A DNA stretch of 64,000 bases from Lepidurus packardi (GCA_023053545.1 JAKZAN010000006.1:2299001-2363000), one strand, 5' to 3'; positions 10,401-23,068 are shown, counted from the stretch's first letter. Notes: generated from the letters alone by a model not told the origin. Numbers and translations are program-made.

Positions 10401-13400
10401 GATTCATTTGTTCACGCTCATGTTTGAGGTACTAAAGTGGATTCGTACCAGTAACATACATTTTATAACTAATGTATGTATGTTTAGTTTGCGTTGCAGG
10501 AGATGAAAGTAGCCTGTGCACAAGAAGTGGAAACGTTGGAACTGCCGCGCCAGCTGGTGACACTGTTGACCCAAGCTGAGCAGATACTAAACGCGTGTTG
10601 TCAAAGCCGACTTTTCGAGCCTGATCCTCCACCCACGCCGAAGTGGCTGGCTCCGCTGCTCCTGCTTTTGGACCTCTATGAGAAAGTGTCAGTTGGAGCT
10701 GAAAGACGTGCAGTAATGGCCCGCGTCACCGCACATACCTGGAAATGGTTTGACATCGTTTCGGGCAAATGGTGCCTCTACACTGCAGTCAACAACAAAA
10801 TTATAGACGACGCCTTTTGGGCTGGGGAATCCTCCGTACGAGTGTCTGCAGGACGCAGACGCTACGTGCTTCAGTTTACAGCCATGATTCAGGTATTACT
10901 TGCAAAAGTCTGCTTAGTCTTTTTTAAACCATGAACTTTGAATTCTTAGATTAACGAGGAAACTGGAAATAGACGTCCCATTATGCTTTCACTCAAAGAC
11001 GGTGTTGCCGAGGACGAAAAAGACAAAATGGAAGTAGACGATACAGAGAAAGAAAAAAAATGGCCCACCTTTTCTGGCTTGGGCTCCAATGTATCCAATA
11101 TTATTAGGTAAACGACTTTGTTGTTATTATATATTTTTCTAATCTATAATATACCAACGCATAGTGTTTATTACTTTCGCATTTTATTTCTAACGTTCTG
11201 AATTTTTTAGAGCATGTGTGGGGTTGCTGGCTGTACCAGTTGATCCAGATTCGTTACACGCAGCATTACGTCTGTGCTTACGTATCACTCGCGTTCACTC
11301 CCAAGCTGAATTATTGGCCTCCCTGAATGGCGTCAAGCTCATCTTAGGGCTGTCTCAAGCGTCTGCCTTTTCGGGCTTCTTGTCCTTAGCTACGTTATTG
11401 TTGCGCCATCTCATTGAAGAGCCGTCCACGTTACGTCACACTATGGAAAAGGTTATCCGCAGTTCCACATCCAGTAACTCCGCCCCTAGTACCAAGGAAT
11501 TCCACTTCTTGATGCGTGTTTTGGCCCCAGCTGCGTGTCGAGACCCGGAGTTATTTTCCCAAGTCTCCCGAGACATGCTTCGCGTGGATTTAGCGCTCAC
11601 TCACAAACGTGGAGATGAGGAAGATTCGAGATTACTTATGAAGACGTTGCCATCCAAATCGGGACCCTTGCCCACGCTCAGCACTACAGCCCAGGCAGTA
11701 TTGTCTGACTTGCTGGACGCACTCACGATCCCAGTGCCTCAAGAAGAAAGCAGCTCAGACACAGTTTCTGTCACAAGTTCTGTCATAGCTCCGCCAACGC
11801 CCTCACATGCAACCACATCAGGAGCACGTAGAACTAGCAGGAACGTTGTTCCCACCGCGCCTCCTGGCCCGATACAACCCCCGCGAGCTCACGACGTAAT
11901 ACGCAACTCCAGCTCTAGCGATTTGCTGCAGCATGAAAACGAAGACGCCATTGAAAGCGACAACCTGCGTGGAAGTACTAAAGACGGAGGCGCTGGCAAG
12001 AAAAAGGACGCCAAGGAAGAAGAAATGGAGCGTCGGAAACGTCCCTTGGTGCCGAAAAGCGCCATTTGTCGTTTGCTGGCTGAAATGGTGCGCTCCTATG
12101 CTGGTTGCGCCAAATTAGTCGCCGAGTACACTTATTCAGCCCTGGTTAGCCCCTTGGTTACTGAGGTAAGTCTTATTACTCCATTATTTTCTGTTTTCTC
12201 TTATTTGTTATTATTTTATTACTATTTTCATTATTATCATTACAATTATTATGTTTGTAGTAACTATTATCATTATTATTTTAAATAGAGTAGATGCCGC
12301 TTATTGTTATCACTGATTATTAGAATCAGACGCTTTATGGAATTACATTTTAAAGGACCGATTCAAAATGATCAAATGCATAGCATTTTAATCGGTTATT
12401 AGAATCACCTTCAAAAGAACCTTCACCTGCACAATAACAAAACGGCAGTAGTGATTGCTACATGGACTTCGCATATTAACCAATGACATTACTTTTACGT
12501 CGTTTTGACCAATTCTGTCATTTCTAGCCTACAACTGTGAGTAGGGGAAGATCCCTTCTGAACTCCCCAGTCAAGTAAGTGAGCAGGTTATTCAATTGAA
12601 TGACTAGTTCCTTTACTTGACTGGGGAAAATTAGAAGGGATATCGTGTTGATAACCTTACCAAAGCGTTGGTGTAGGCCTCAAAGGCGCAGTGTTAGTTG
12701 TGTTTTAGACATGTCGTTATATAAAAATGGCGACGAACAAGAAAAAAGTTGACTTGAATGTAAAAGAGAAGTTGTGGCTCATTGAAACTTATGACACGTT
12801 AAGTTTACAAGATTTCCACAAAGGGAAGCGGCCGTTAAATTAGGAACTCCTTTATCATCTCTATCAAAATTGTTGAAAGGTCGTTACGAAATAAACAATA
12901 GTGGGTCTAGTGAATCTAGAAAAGGAAACTTGAGAAAGTGTCAGAAAGTAGACGATGCGCTGTTTCTTTGGTTTAAACAAGCCAGTAACCGATTTTTGGT
13001 TATTAGAATCTCTGCTTAATAGAATCAATATTTACTTGACAAACGTGATCACAATAAGCGTCATCTATTGTATTTTTGTATTAATAATTATTATTATTAT
13101 TATTTTTTATTATTTAGCTTGTGTAGGCCGAAAAGTATGGCTTCAGAGCTTTTGCTGTTAGATATAAAACGTTAATTATTCTGCACAAATTATGACTGCA
13201 CACAAGTGCTAAATAAGAAAATGAGCTATCAAGGATAAGTTCATTCTAATTTTAATTTCGTATTTTCAGGATTGTAGCGCGTTGGGCTTCGTTTTGGATA
13301 ACTTGTTGCCGCCGTGTCAAAGCACTGGAGACAAAGACAGTCCGAATATGGCTCGTATGTTGGTCGCATCTTTAGCGTCTTGCAACCACAGTCCTGAAGC

Positions 13401-16400
13401 ACAGACAGCCCTAGTATCAGAGGTGAAAGCTGCGCTAAGTCGCGCCTTGGTACTCGGCGAATCCACCGAAAAGCACACTCGTATTCAAGCACTGACTGCA
13501 CTGTTGTCCACCATGATTGACAGTTGCCCCAGTACCACAGCCCAGCCATTGACCACAGCATTCAAGCAACAGCACTTGTCGATGAACAACATGGTACGGC
13601 TCATGATCCGCCGAGGTCTCGTGACAGATTTAGCTCGGATTCCTCATGCCTTGGACCTTTCGAGTCCGCATATGGCTGCGACCGTGAATTCTGCCCTGAA
13701 GCCGTTGGAAGCGTTGTCTAGGATTGTCAATTTGCCGCCTACTCTGCCTCCTAGTCGTGGGACGACCAAAAGCAAAAATGGAGAGGGGAGCGAAAACGCG
13801 CCTCAGCCTGGTACGTCCACATCAGATACCACCCGAGCTCAGGCACATGAACCGAACGAGTTGGATACTGAGAATACAGAACACGATGTATCTGTAGCAG
13901 GTAAAATTGGAGACTTTGGTCGAATTTTTGGGGTATTTTGAATTAATGTGTTAAATCAAGATCCTGTTTCTGCGGAAGTGGAACCTGTGGGATTGGACCA
14001 TGAAACGGATGAAGCTGGCCTGGAAGAGATCATGGATCAGTTGCTGGAGCGAGATGGCAATACAAACGAACCGCGTTCGGCCATCGTGGCTTTGATTGAC
14101 GCAGACGAAACAGGCGTTCTGATGGAAACGGACGACACCATGCACGATTCAGCCATGCGCACGCGTCACGAGAGTGACTATGGTGGTGATGATACTCAAG
14201 ACGAAGACGACGGCCAAGATTCCAGCGATTCCGATTCGGACCGCTCGGATAACGAGGACGATGAAGAAGTTGACGAAGAAGAAGAGGAAGACAACGATGA
14301 AGATGTCGAAGAGGAGGAAGTTGAAGAGGAAGAGGAGGAAGATGAAAACGAAGATGGCGGCGACGACGCTGGTTCCACGTACGAGGAACAGGATGGATTA
14401 CAAGACGTAGAAGACACTCTTTTCCGTAATTTCATGGCCCGTGAAACCGCCACCGGAGCAGGAACACCCGCCACTGCGGCAGACGCAGAAGAATACTTTG
14501 TCATGTCCTACCCCGACGCTGACGCTACGGTGGCCAGTTTGGGTGGTCTAGGCTCCGCCTTGGGCGGCGGGGGTGGCATATCTGATTCTGCCTTTGTCTT
14601 CAACGAAAACGTCCGCGCCTTGTTTGGAGAAGGCAACTTGCGGTCTATTCGTTTGCCGTCCTTGTTCGAAGACACACAAAATGAGAATGATGTCAACGGT
14701 AAGTTTCTGCACTTTGTTTCTTATTCTTATTTTGTTTTTATTCTTCTTTTGGGTTTATAAAACATGACATATTTCTAGTATTGGGAGGACCTCGGTATAC
14801 TGCGTTTTCACATCCTTTGCTTATGGGCCGACAGGGCGGAGCCAATGGTGGAAACTTGCCTGGCGCTGCTGAAGCTGCTTCGGCCGTTTCGCGCTCTCAT
14901 CGGGCCGGTCGTCAACGGGGCAATTATAGATATGTGCAACAAGGGGCGCGTCATCCAAATCCGCCTGCCATACTACAAAGGTAGATTATCATTTAATGTA
15001 TTGCTTTATTTCCCATGTATTGCATATTCTATTAAGTTAATTTTATATTGAAAATGGATTACCTATTATATGTTTGACTGCATGCTTTGATTCGTTCTAT
15101 TATTTTGATAATTTACTTATCAAAAGTATACGAGAGCCTTAAGAGGACGAATTACGTGGTAATTTTCTTAATTTATATTTATTTGTATTACATTGGCTTA
15201 ATTAAGGCTGGTACCTCGAATAGTTAGTCTCAAGTATTTTGGACGAGATTTTTCTCCTAAGTAAGAAACGCTTGGGATGTTGGTTTTTACCACGTTTTGT
15301 GTATTTCCTCCATAGGCTTCTTGGTCCTACTGCAGCTCAAGACGTTTTGCAGCTTACGGCAGCGCAAGGTGGCGGTTTTGGTCGTGATGCTCGCGTTTTC
15401 TTAATCGATTCCGGCCTGGGACTACTTGCCAACCCCGACGATGAAACCATGTTGGATATGCAAGATACTGGCAACGGTCTTTTGGCCGGGGCGGGGCTTC
15501 CCACCGGCTTGGCGAACACACCTGGAGCCTTAGTGCGTTGGTTGGAAGAAGCGCTGATCTTGGATGCAGAATCGATTCACGACTGCGTGACTGGGGTAAA
15601 ACCCGACATCCTGGCTGTGATTGAAAAATACCGCGAGGAAGAGCTCACCGAGAAGCGTGAAGAGCGTAAGAAACAGTTTGAGGAGGAAGAAGCGAAGAAG
15701 AAAAAGGAGCAAGAGGAAAAAAAGAATAAGGAAGAAAGTAATGTGGAAGGAAGCGTCAGTGCTGGAGTAGAAGGCGGTAATGCAGCCACAGCAATAGTCG
15801 GCAGCAGCGCCAGTAGTTCGACCACTAGTAGCGGAACGGCGAGTGCCAATGGCAACCACGGCTCGGGTGATTCGCATATGGAACTGGACCAAGGCCTTTT
15901 CCATGGTTTTGCTAGCCAGGCCGGTTTTAGCAGCAGCACACCCTTGGAACGGCCCAGTGCCAGTCTCTTTTTGTCCTCTGGATTGGCTGTTCCTAATCAA
16001 TCAAGTCGTCCGAGTGAAAGTGCCTTGAGTGGATCCAGCGTGACCAATACGTCTTCAGCTAATGTGGGAGCGAGCGTAGCTTCACCTGGACCTGAAATGT
16101 TGGCGGATTTTATTGTGGAAAACGTCATGCGACCAGCCATCGAAACGGCCACCAGCAATGTACCAGCGACCAGTTCCGCTTCGCCCAGACGCAGTCAAGC
16201 TCAAGCTGTAGCTATCACTCTAACGCCCCATGCCACGCCCACCGTGACGACAAATACTTCGACGCCTTCCGTCTCTGAGACACCGTTGAATCCGATACCA
16301 GCCTTAGATCCGAATGCTCCGCGGCCCGTCCAGTCCACCCCGCGACCATCAGGTAGCATTACACCCAGCCAAGAAGCTTTCCTTGCACAGACTGCTCGTC

Positions 16401-19400
16401 TTTCTGCAAATTTCTTGGAAATGTACTGCAATTTGGTGGAATCTCCCCAGCAAACGGCAACGGAATCTGCAGCTCAAAGAGGAGCTAATGAAGCTGCAGC
16501 TGTCGAGGTGGAAGAAGTGGAGGTTGAAAATGTAGCAGCTGGAGGAAATGGCGGTGAAGTTGGATCAGTAGCCGGTGCTGAAGCGGTAACGACAACCACT
16601 ATAGCGATTAGTTCTGCTAGAGGGGGTGGGAATCCAAATGCGGAAGTTTTGGCCGCTCTGGGAGATATTGAAATTCCAGAAGGTGTTGATCCCTCGTTTT
16701 TGGCAGCCTTGCCCGAAGATATGCGCCAAGAAGTTATCGCTGAGCAATTAAGGTAATTTTAAAGAATTTACTATGAATTTCAAAGTCATTAGATATACAT
16801 ATTGTTTATTCGTTTGAATTATTATTTAGTATTAATTCAAGTTTCTTTTATTCAAATATTGTGTGGCACGCTCACTAAGTACACGTGATATTAAATTAAA
16901 GGAAACCAGCGGTCTTGTATTGTTAAAACACTCAGGACGTCCAACCCAGACCAGGGCCGCCTTCCCCCTCGAATATCAGTATATTGCCCCGTTACCGACT
17001 GTCCTGCCCTCTAGGGACGGCGAGCGATACCGGGTCCAGGGCGAGCCGTCACAATTGTTATTTCTGTTAAAATTTTTGTTAAAATACTTGGAATAAGTAC
17101 TAGTAGTAATATTATTGAATCATATATCATAAAGTATTACTGTATATTTGTCTTTTAACCAATTATATACAGTGTGTATATAAATGTACTAATAATAGTG
17201 TATAATGTGATATAATAGAATTATAATGTGTATTTAGTAGTAATATTATTATTGTATCGTATATCGTATAGTAAGTGTATTTGTTTGTTCACCAATGTAT
17301 ACAATGTGTATATAAATATTTTGTATTACTTTTTCTGATAGGAATTAACGATCTATTATCAATTTGTAATTAGTTTAAGAAAGTGGTATGTTTTGGGTCG
17401 TATAAGTTTATTGAATTTTATTGTTAATGTAGAATAAGGCAGAGCTTTCTTGAATATTGTTATGAATTCTATTATTTATTGTTATTAGCGATTTATTGTT
17501 TAGTTAGAATTTAATTATTTATTGTGAATCGTTGCTTTTTAAATATTTGTGGTTTATTTAAAAAGGTATATTCGTTTAAGTTTTCATTATGTTTTGGAAC
17601 AATAATGTTCTTGTGATTTATTAGGTTGCAGCGGTTACGACAGAGAGCACGAGCTCAAACGGCTGAACCTAGTCAGAGCGTTTTGGAAGTGAATCCAGAA
17701 TTCCTGGCTGCCTTACCGCCCAATATACAAGAAGAAGTTTTGGCACAACAGCGCGTAGAACAGCAGCGTCAAACAGCCGTGACAAATAATCCAAATGAGC
17801 CCATGGACCCAGCTGATTTCTTACAAAATCTGCCTCCAGCTCTAAGACAAAGTGTAAGTACTTTTCTAAAACCTTGATTTATCTTGTCAAACTCTTCATC
17901 GTTATTAACTTGTTATTGCTAACATTTGTCTCTTGCCGTAGTTAGAAGAACCAGTAAACAATAAATTGAGAACTGTATTTTTCTTAGATTTTGGCTGATA
18001 TGGAAGATTCCCAAATGGCAGTATTGCCTCCAGATTTGGCAGCAGAAGCTCAATCTTTGAGACGCGAATGGGAAGCTCGTAACCGGCAAATGATGCACGA
18101 ACGCTTTGTCAACCCATATGCTAGCAACGCCTTGTCTTCCATTTTACGAAACACAGGTAAATTCTCTTTGCTTTTAGTCACATTTAAAAGTGTTGAGGTT
18201 TATCTATGATTGCCGTTTCGTAGTAGGACGTCTAGGGACGCGTTACACGTTACAGGCAGTGCCACAGCGCAGTCAATGGGGTGTGTGGGGTACCCGGTCA
18301 GGTCAAAACGGCGCTGCTCCAGCAGCCGCTGCTGCCGGCAAACTACGCGGTCGTCAGCTCCTCGATCACGAAGCGTTGTCTTGTCTCATCGTCCTCCTCT
18401 TCCTGGATGAGCCCAAGCTGAACACGACCCGACTGCACCGTGTTTTGCGCAATCTTTGTTACCACGGTCCTACCAAGGATTGGGTCATCAAATCCTTGCT
18501 TTTGGTACTGGAGCGCTGCAACGAATCCAAAATGGAGAGCAGTGGTGCGGGTTCCAGTCCCGCGATAGCACCGTCGTTGGTTTCTGAAGCGCCCGGTAAA
18601 GGCAAACGCCTGGCCAAGCCCGAATCTACGTCAACCCCGTCACCGGCCAGCAAAGCCACCGTCTCAGTTGCTTCCGCTTGGCTCAATGTGAGCCTGGACG
18701 CAGCCTTGGGCTGCCGGGCGAACGTTTTTCACCTTCACCGCCCCGCCGCGGCCGTCACAGGAAAGAAAGTGGCCGATAAGCACACAGCCATTTCCATCCA
18801 CACGCAAGCCACGCCCATTATTTGCCGCCATGTGCTAGACGCACTCATTTCATTGGCGAAAAGCTTCCCTTCACACTTCTTGCCGCGTCCACCCAACAGC
18901 GTAGACAGTGGAGCAAGTGACAGCAAGGAAGAGCCCAAGAAAGCCGGCAGCACGAAAGGCAAAGATGGAACAGGAACAGACTTTTGGGACGTGTTGTTAC
19001 GTTTGGACTCGCAGAGCGCCTCCAAGAAAGGCAAAGGCTTGGCCCGTACCCATTCCAACGTCAGCAATAACGCAGTGGAAGAAGAAGCAAGACCCTTGAC
19101 CTTGGAAGGTTCTCCATTTGGCCAACTTTTGGCTTTGTTGGCGTCGCCTGTTATCCGCAGATCTTCCTTGCTGACCGACAGACTTTTGAGGCTACTGTCC
19201 CTCATATCCTTGGGTTTACCCGACCAAGCAGGTCCCAAGTCACCTGTGTTGACAAGGCGAGGCTCGGAAGCGGAAACTTCCGGCAGAATGCGTGATTGGG
19301 TCCGTCGAGAGCGACAAGAGGCCCAGGAAGCCAACATGACCGTAACAGAAGTGACAGATGCCGAAGTGGAAGGAAAGGAAACCATCCCAGCAACTGCAAT

Positions 19401-22400
19401 CACAGATCCAGCGCTATGGGAGCAACACTTGAAGTTGGCTGTGGATGTTCTAACCTGCAAGAGCTGCTCAGAAGAGGGCTTAGAAGACGCAACTACGTTA
19501 TTGATCAACCTTTCCTATGGGCCCCAGCCCACGAGAGACACGGTAACATTTGGATTTCATTTTTAGAGAAAACTCCCTAATTATTAGTTTCTATTTCCCG
19601 TGTATAGATCCTACGTTTGTTATTGGAAGGAGCAAGAGAACTTGGACAAGTTGTGGGCGGACACATTTCGTCCTTGTTAGGAGAACTACAGCATTTGAAT
19701 AAGAAGCAGAGTCCAGGCAGCGCTGGACCAGGTGTAGAAAAATTGATTTCCCCTGGCCAAACCAGTCCAGCGGAAGATACCGACTTGGATTCCGCTATTG
19801 CGGACCGTATTCAGCGGGGTATTTTGCACGATAGGTACGTTTTGCATACATTTCTAAAACCAAGTATACGTTCCATTGCGTATTTCTTTTAGCTATTTTG
19901 CAACTTTTTCTCCGGTTGGTATATGGCAATCACTTCACATTTGACTTTCCTTTTCATTTCATGACTTGCTACTATACAGTAGATATACTGTACAGTAAAT
20001 ATACAGTAGGCGCCGCTTATAGAGATCACTGGTTATAAGAATCAGTCGCGTATAGGAATCTAACGTTAAAGGACCGATTCATAATGATAAAATACGTAGT
20101 ATTTTTCATTGGTTATTAGGATCACATTTTCGGATATAAGAATCAATTTTAAAAGAATCTTCGCATTTACAGTAACGAAACTACAGGGACTTTGCATATT
20201 GACCAATGACATTGCTTTTACGTCGTTTTGACTAATCCTATCATTCCCAGCTTACTACGCTTAGGGAGAAATCCCTTCTAAATTCCCCGTCAAATAAATG
20301 AGCAGGTTATTCATGGTTCCTTTAACTGACTGGGTAAATCAGAAGGGACATCGTGTTGAGAACCCTATCTAAGCTAGGACTCGGCTTGAGAGGCGCAGTG
20401 TTAGTTGTGTTTTAGACATGTGGTTATATAAAAATGTGTTTTGGATGTGTGGTTACATACAAATGGAAACGAACAAGAAAAGATATGATTTAAATGTAAA
20501 AGAGAAGTTGCGGCTCATTGAAACTTACGACAAGTTGAATTTAAAAGATTTGCCACCTGTTTGTACACGTATTTGCGATTTTCAGTCATAAGAATCAAAG
20601 TTGGTTGGACAAACGTGATCACTATAAGCGGCGCCTACTGGATGTGTCTTTTTTTATTCCAGCGTGAGCATTTGGTCTTTGTTGGCCTATGTATTGCGAA
20701 ACACTAAAGCAAACACTAATTTACATAGTAGGCGAAGGACTTTTAAAACATCTTATAACGCTGTATATCGTTGTAAGGGGAAATTAAATGGTCGTTTTGT
20801 TTTTGTAGGTTCACGCGTGATACTGTGGTGATAACGGCTCCAACGCGGCCGAAAGCAGGCGCCGGTTACGAGCTACAGTTGCCTGCAATGGGTCCATTAA
20901 CGTCCAAAGCCTCTTCTCAGGCATTTTTCCTCCGGATCCTGAAAGTCATCCTTCAGCTCCGCGACGCAGCGCGTATAGCACAAGCCAAAAACAAGAAAAG
21001 GCCCACGGATGACTCGACTATACCATCAGCTGTTCCAGCCATCACCGAGAGTGCTAATGAAGCACCCATGGAAGTGGACGTGGATACTACCGTGCAGGTG
21101 GCTGCGATAACCAAGAAAGCGAGTGAAGAAACTACCGCGGAATTGCCCAGCTTGAGCGAACAACTCTTGTTAGATTCTCTTTGGGATACGTTAAGCTCTT
21201 GTTTGTCGGAGTTGTCCGAAACCCCTGATCTCCATGCAGTCTTAGTTTTACAACCTGCCGTGGAAGCCTTCTTCCTCGTGCATGCAGCTTCGCATCGTGA
21301 TAAAGACAGCGAACGCCGAGCTCGACGATTGGAAACACGCGAATCCCAGTTGTCTCACCTGCAAGAAGGAGCTGAACCGCCGTCACCTTTGCCGGTTCAA
21401 GGAAGCGCCGGAGATGACGATACAGCCCTGCCTGGTACTTCCACCGCCTTGGCCACTCAAGCTGTCATATTGCCTCCTGACACACACAAGTTCCTGGAAT
21501 TTGCAGGTAAACTTCACAGATAACGTTTCTTATCAGGTAAGTGTATAACATTGTGACTCCGTGCTTTCACAGAGAGACATAGGACGGTTCTGAACCAGAT
21601 CTTGCGGCAGTCAACGGTACATCTTGCAGAAGGTCCGTTTGCTGTATTGGTGGACCACACGCGAGTCCTGGACTTTGACGTCAAGCGGCGATACTTCCGA
21701 ACAGAATTAGAAAGGGCTGATTCTGGTCTTAGACGGGAAGATCTAGCTGTTCATGTGCGTCGAGAACATGTGTTCGAGGATTCTTTCCGTGAATTGCACC
21801 GCAGGTCAGCTGAAGAATGGAAAAATCGGTTTTATATTGTCTTTGAAGGTAAGGGATTGCAATTATATTTGATGCTAAAGGGATTTTTTTTTTTGTAGCT
21901 TTAATGGATATATTTTTCGTGTCTTTTAGGCGAAGAAGGGCAAGATGCGGGTGGTTTATTAAGGGAATGGTATGTCATCATTTCCAGAGAGATTTTCAAC
22001 CCCATGTATGCTCTGTTCTGCACATCACCGGGTGATCGTGTCACTTATATGATCAACTCGACGTCCCACTGTAACTCGAATCATCTTTGCTATTTTAAAT
22101 TTGTGGGGCGGGTCATTGCCAAGGCCGTCTATGACAACAAATTGCTCGAGTGCTACTTCACACGCTCTTTTTACAAGCATATTCTGGGCAAAGCCGTCCG
22201 CTATACCGATATGGAGAGTGAAGACTATAGCTTCTACCAAGGTCTAGTTTATCTGATGGAGCACCATAATTCCGAGTTGGGCTACGATTTGACCTTTTCT
22301 TTGGAAGTTCAAGAGTTTGGTGTCACAGAAGTGCGTGACTTGAAACCGAACGGAAGAAATATTGCTGTTACGGAAGAGAATAAGATGGAGTATATTCGCC

Positions 22401-23068
22401 TTGTGTGTCAAATGAAGATGACCGGAGCCATTAGGAAACAGTAAGTTTTGTGTATTGTTGAATTGCATACTAACTACAAGGTTTTTTGATAGATTGAACG
22501 CGTTTTTGGAAGGATTTTACGACATTATTCCTAAACGTTTGATTTCCATTTTTAACGAGCAAGAATTAGAGTTGCTTATCTCCGGATTACCTAACATTGA
22601 CATTGAGGATTTGAAAGCAAACGCCGAGTACCACAAGTATCAAGCAAATTCTTTGCAAGTACGTAAATCGCTTTTATGGTTACTTGTGGAGTACTAATTG
22701 TGTAATGTTCCCAGATTCAATGGTTTTGGCGAGCTTTGCGTTCGTTTGATCAAGCCGACCGAGCTAAATTCTTGCAGTTTGTAACCGGTACGAGCAAAGT
22801 ACCTCTACAAGGTTTCGCAGCATTGGAAGGCATGAACGGAACCCAAAAATTCCAAATTCATCGAGATGATCGGTCGACGGATAGATTGCCTTCGGCCCAT
22901 ACTTGGTAAGAATTGGTTTTCTCATATGGCTTGCATTCTAAAAACAAGTTTTTCTTCTTTATTAGCTTTAACCAGTTGGACCTTCCTGCGTATGAGACTT
23001 ATGACAAGTTAAAGTCGTACATGTTAAAAGCCATTCACGAGTGTTCTGAAGGTTTTGGTTTTGCCTAA
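4453..23068 (+). CDS. HUWE1: HUWE1, giant HECT-type E3 ubiquitin ligase, complete
   Basis: Thirty-five exons join without a break into 13,200 nt, or 4,399 residues (human 4,374). The start [12 protein letters not shown] and the C-terminus GFGFA match the family. Domains in order: armadillo-like DUF908/DUF913 N-terminal ring (about 90-820); UBA (about 1379-1420, [18 protein letters not shown]); UIM (about 1434-1450); WWE (about 1667-1745, [14 protein letters not shown]); a long Asp/Glu tract (about 2390-2455); three ubiquitin-binding UBM motifs (about 3080-3200, [35 protein letters not shown]); and HECT (about 4030-4399). The catalytic cysteine is residue 4366 in SAHTCFNQLDLP, 34 from the end as in human. 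Relatives ubiquitinate unassembled or damaged proteins, histones, MCL1 and MYC-pathway factors. The mammalian MCL1-binding BH3 stretch is not recognisable. AATAAA is at 23374-23379. Confidence 0.98.
12288..13070 (+). mobile_element. Decayed Tigger-type (pogo/Tc1-mariner superfamily) DNA transposon, copy A
   Basis: The element fills most of a HUWE1 intron. Its ends are imperfect inverted repeats: the left begins GAGTAGATGCCGCTTATTG and the right, reverse-complemented, begins CAATAGATGACGCTTATTG. TA dinucleotides flank both sides (12286-12287 and 13071-13072), the Tc1/pogo target. From 12727 an interrupted frame reads [20 protein letters not shown], then [20 protein letters not shown], the CENP-B/pogo-type N-terminal DNA-binding domain. 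The frame is broken by a small deletion and a stop, and the DDE catalytic core is absent. At 783 bp it is an internally deleted, non-autonomous copy. Confidence 0.85.
12551..12641. repeat. Internal inverted repeat inside Tigger copy A
   Basis: The arm 12551-12578 (ATCCCTTCTGAACTCCCC...) pairs with 12613-12641 (...GGGGAAAATTAGAAGGGAT) at about 25 of 28 bases, with a loop of about 34 nt. A decayed version occurs at the same relative place in copy B (about 20270-20348), so it belongs to the ancestral element rather than being a later local event. Confidence 0.75.
16862..17053. mobile_element. Probable solo LTR of an LTR retrotransposon (fossil)
   Basis: A GC-rich block of 192 bp inside the AT-rich 872-nt intron of HUWE1 begins TGTGGCACGC and ends GAGCCGTCACA. 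The short TGTG..CACA terminal inversion is typical of LTRs. Identical 4-bp target duplications ATTG flank it at 16858-16861 and 17054-17057. No internal retroelement sequence or second LTR is present, so this is a solo LTR left by recombination. Family is uncertain; the 4-bp duplication suits Ty3/gypsy-like elements. Intact flanks suggest it is not very old. Confidence 0.7.
17101..17322. repeat. Diverged AT-rich tandem duplication in a HUWE1 intron
   Basis: The segments 17101-17190 and 17235-17322 share an ordered set of words: TAGTAGTAATATTATT, ATATAT/ATATCGTAT, GTATATTTGT/GTATTTGTTTGT, and TACA(G/A)TGTGTATATAAAT. They are offset by 134 bp, directly after the solo LTR. This is a local duplication in non-coding sequence. 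Confidence 0.55.
20004..20640 (+). mobile_element. Decayed Tigger-type DNA transposon, copy B
   Basis: The second family member, 637 bp, fills most of the 974-nt HUWE1 intron. Its 26-bp terminal inverted repeats are nearly perfect: CAGTAGGCGCCGCTTATAGA at the left against CAGTAGGCGCCGCTTATAGT from the right end, 25 of 26 matches overall. TA precedes the left end; the right flank reads GA instead. Internally it keeps [20 protein letters not shown] (from about 20464), the start of a CENP-B-like transposase domain, then is truncated shortly after. A tandem duplication of about 28 bp of the leader lies near 20409-20464. It has the same orientation as copy A and HUWE1. No catalytic core is present. 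Confidence 0.87.

Larger units (their letters stand above)
4453..23068 (+). other. HUWE1: HUWE1 exon map
   Basis: Coding exons read from GT..AG borders and checked for phase: 4453-4497, 4579-4797, 4859-5161, 5223-5516, 5591-5778, 5841-6126, 6199-6300, 6360-6653, 6718-6936, 7035-7304, 7361-7798, 7867-8301, 8362-8580, 8682-8968, 9032-9263, 9338-9784, 9850-10215, 10276-10428, 10500-10892, 10950-11107, 11211-12165, 13270-13900, 13961-14698, 14779-14980, 15316-16752, 17625-17853, 17988-18156, 18224-19542, 19608-19834, 20809-21506, 21573-21848, 21930-22440, 22493-22658, 22715-22905, 22966-23068. Introns are 52-134 nt except four: 1,104, 335, 872 and 974 nt. Three of these four contain transposable elements. 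In the 335-nt intron (14981-15315) I see nothing. Confidence 0.92.
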
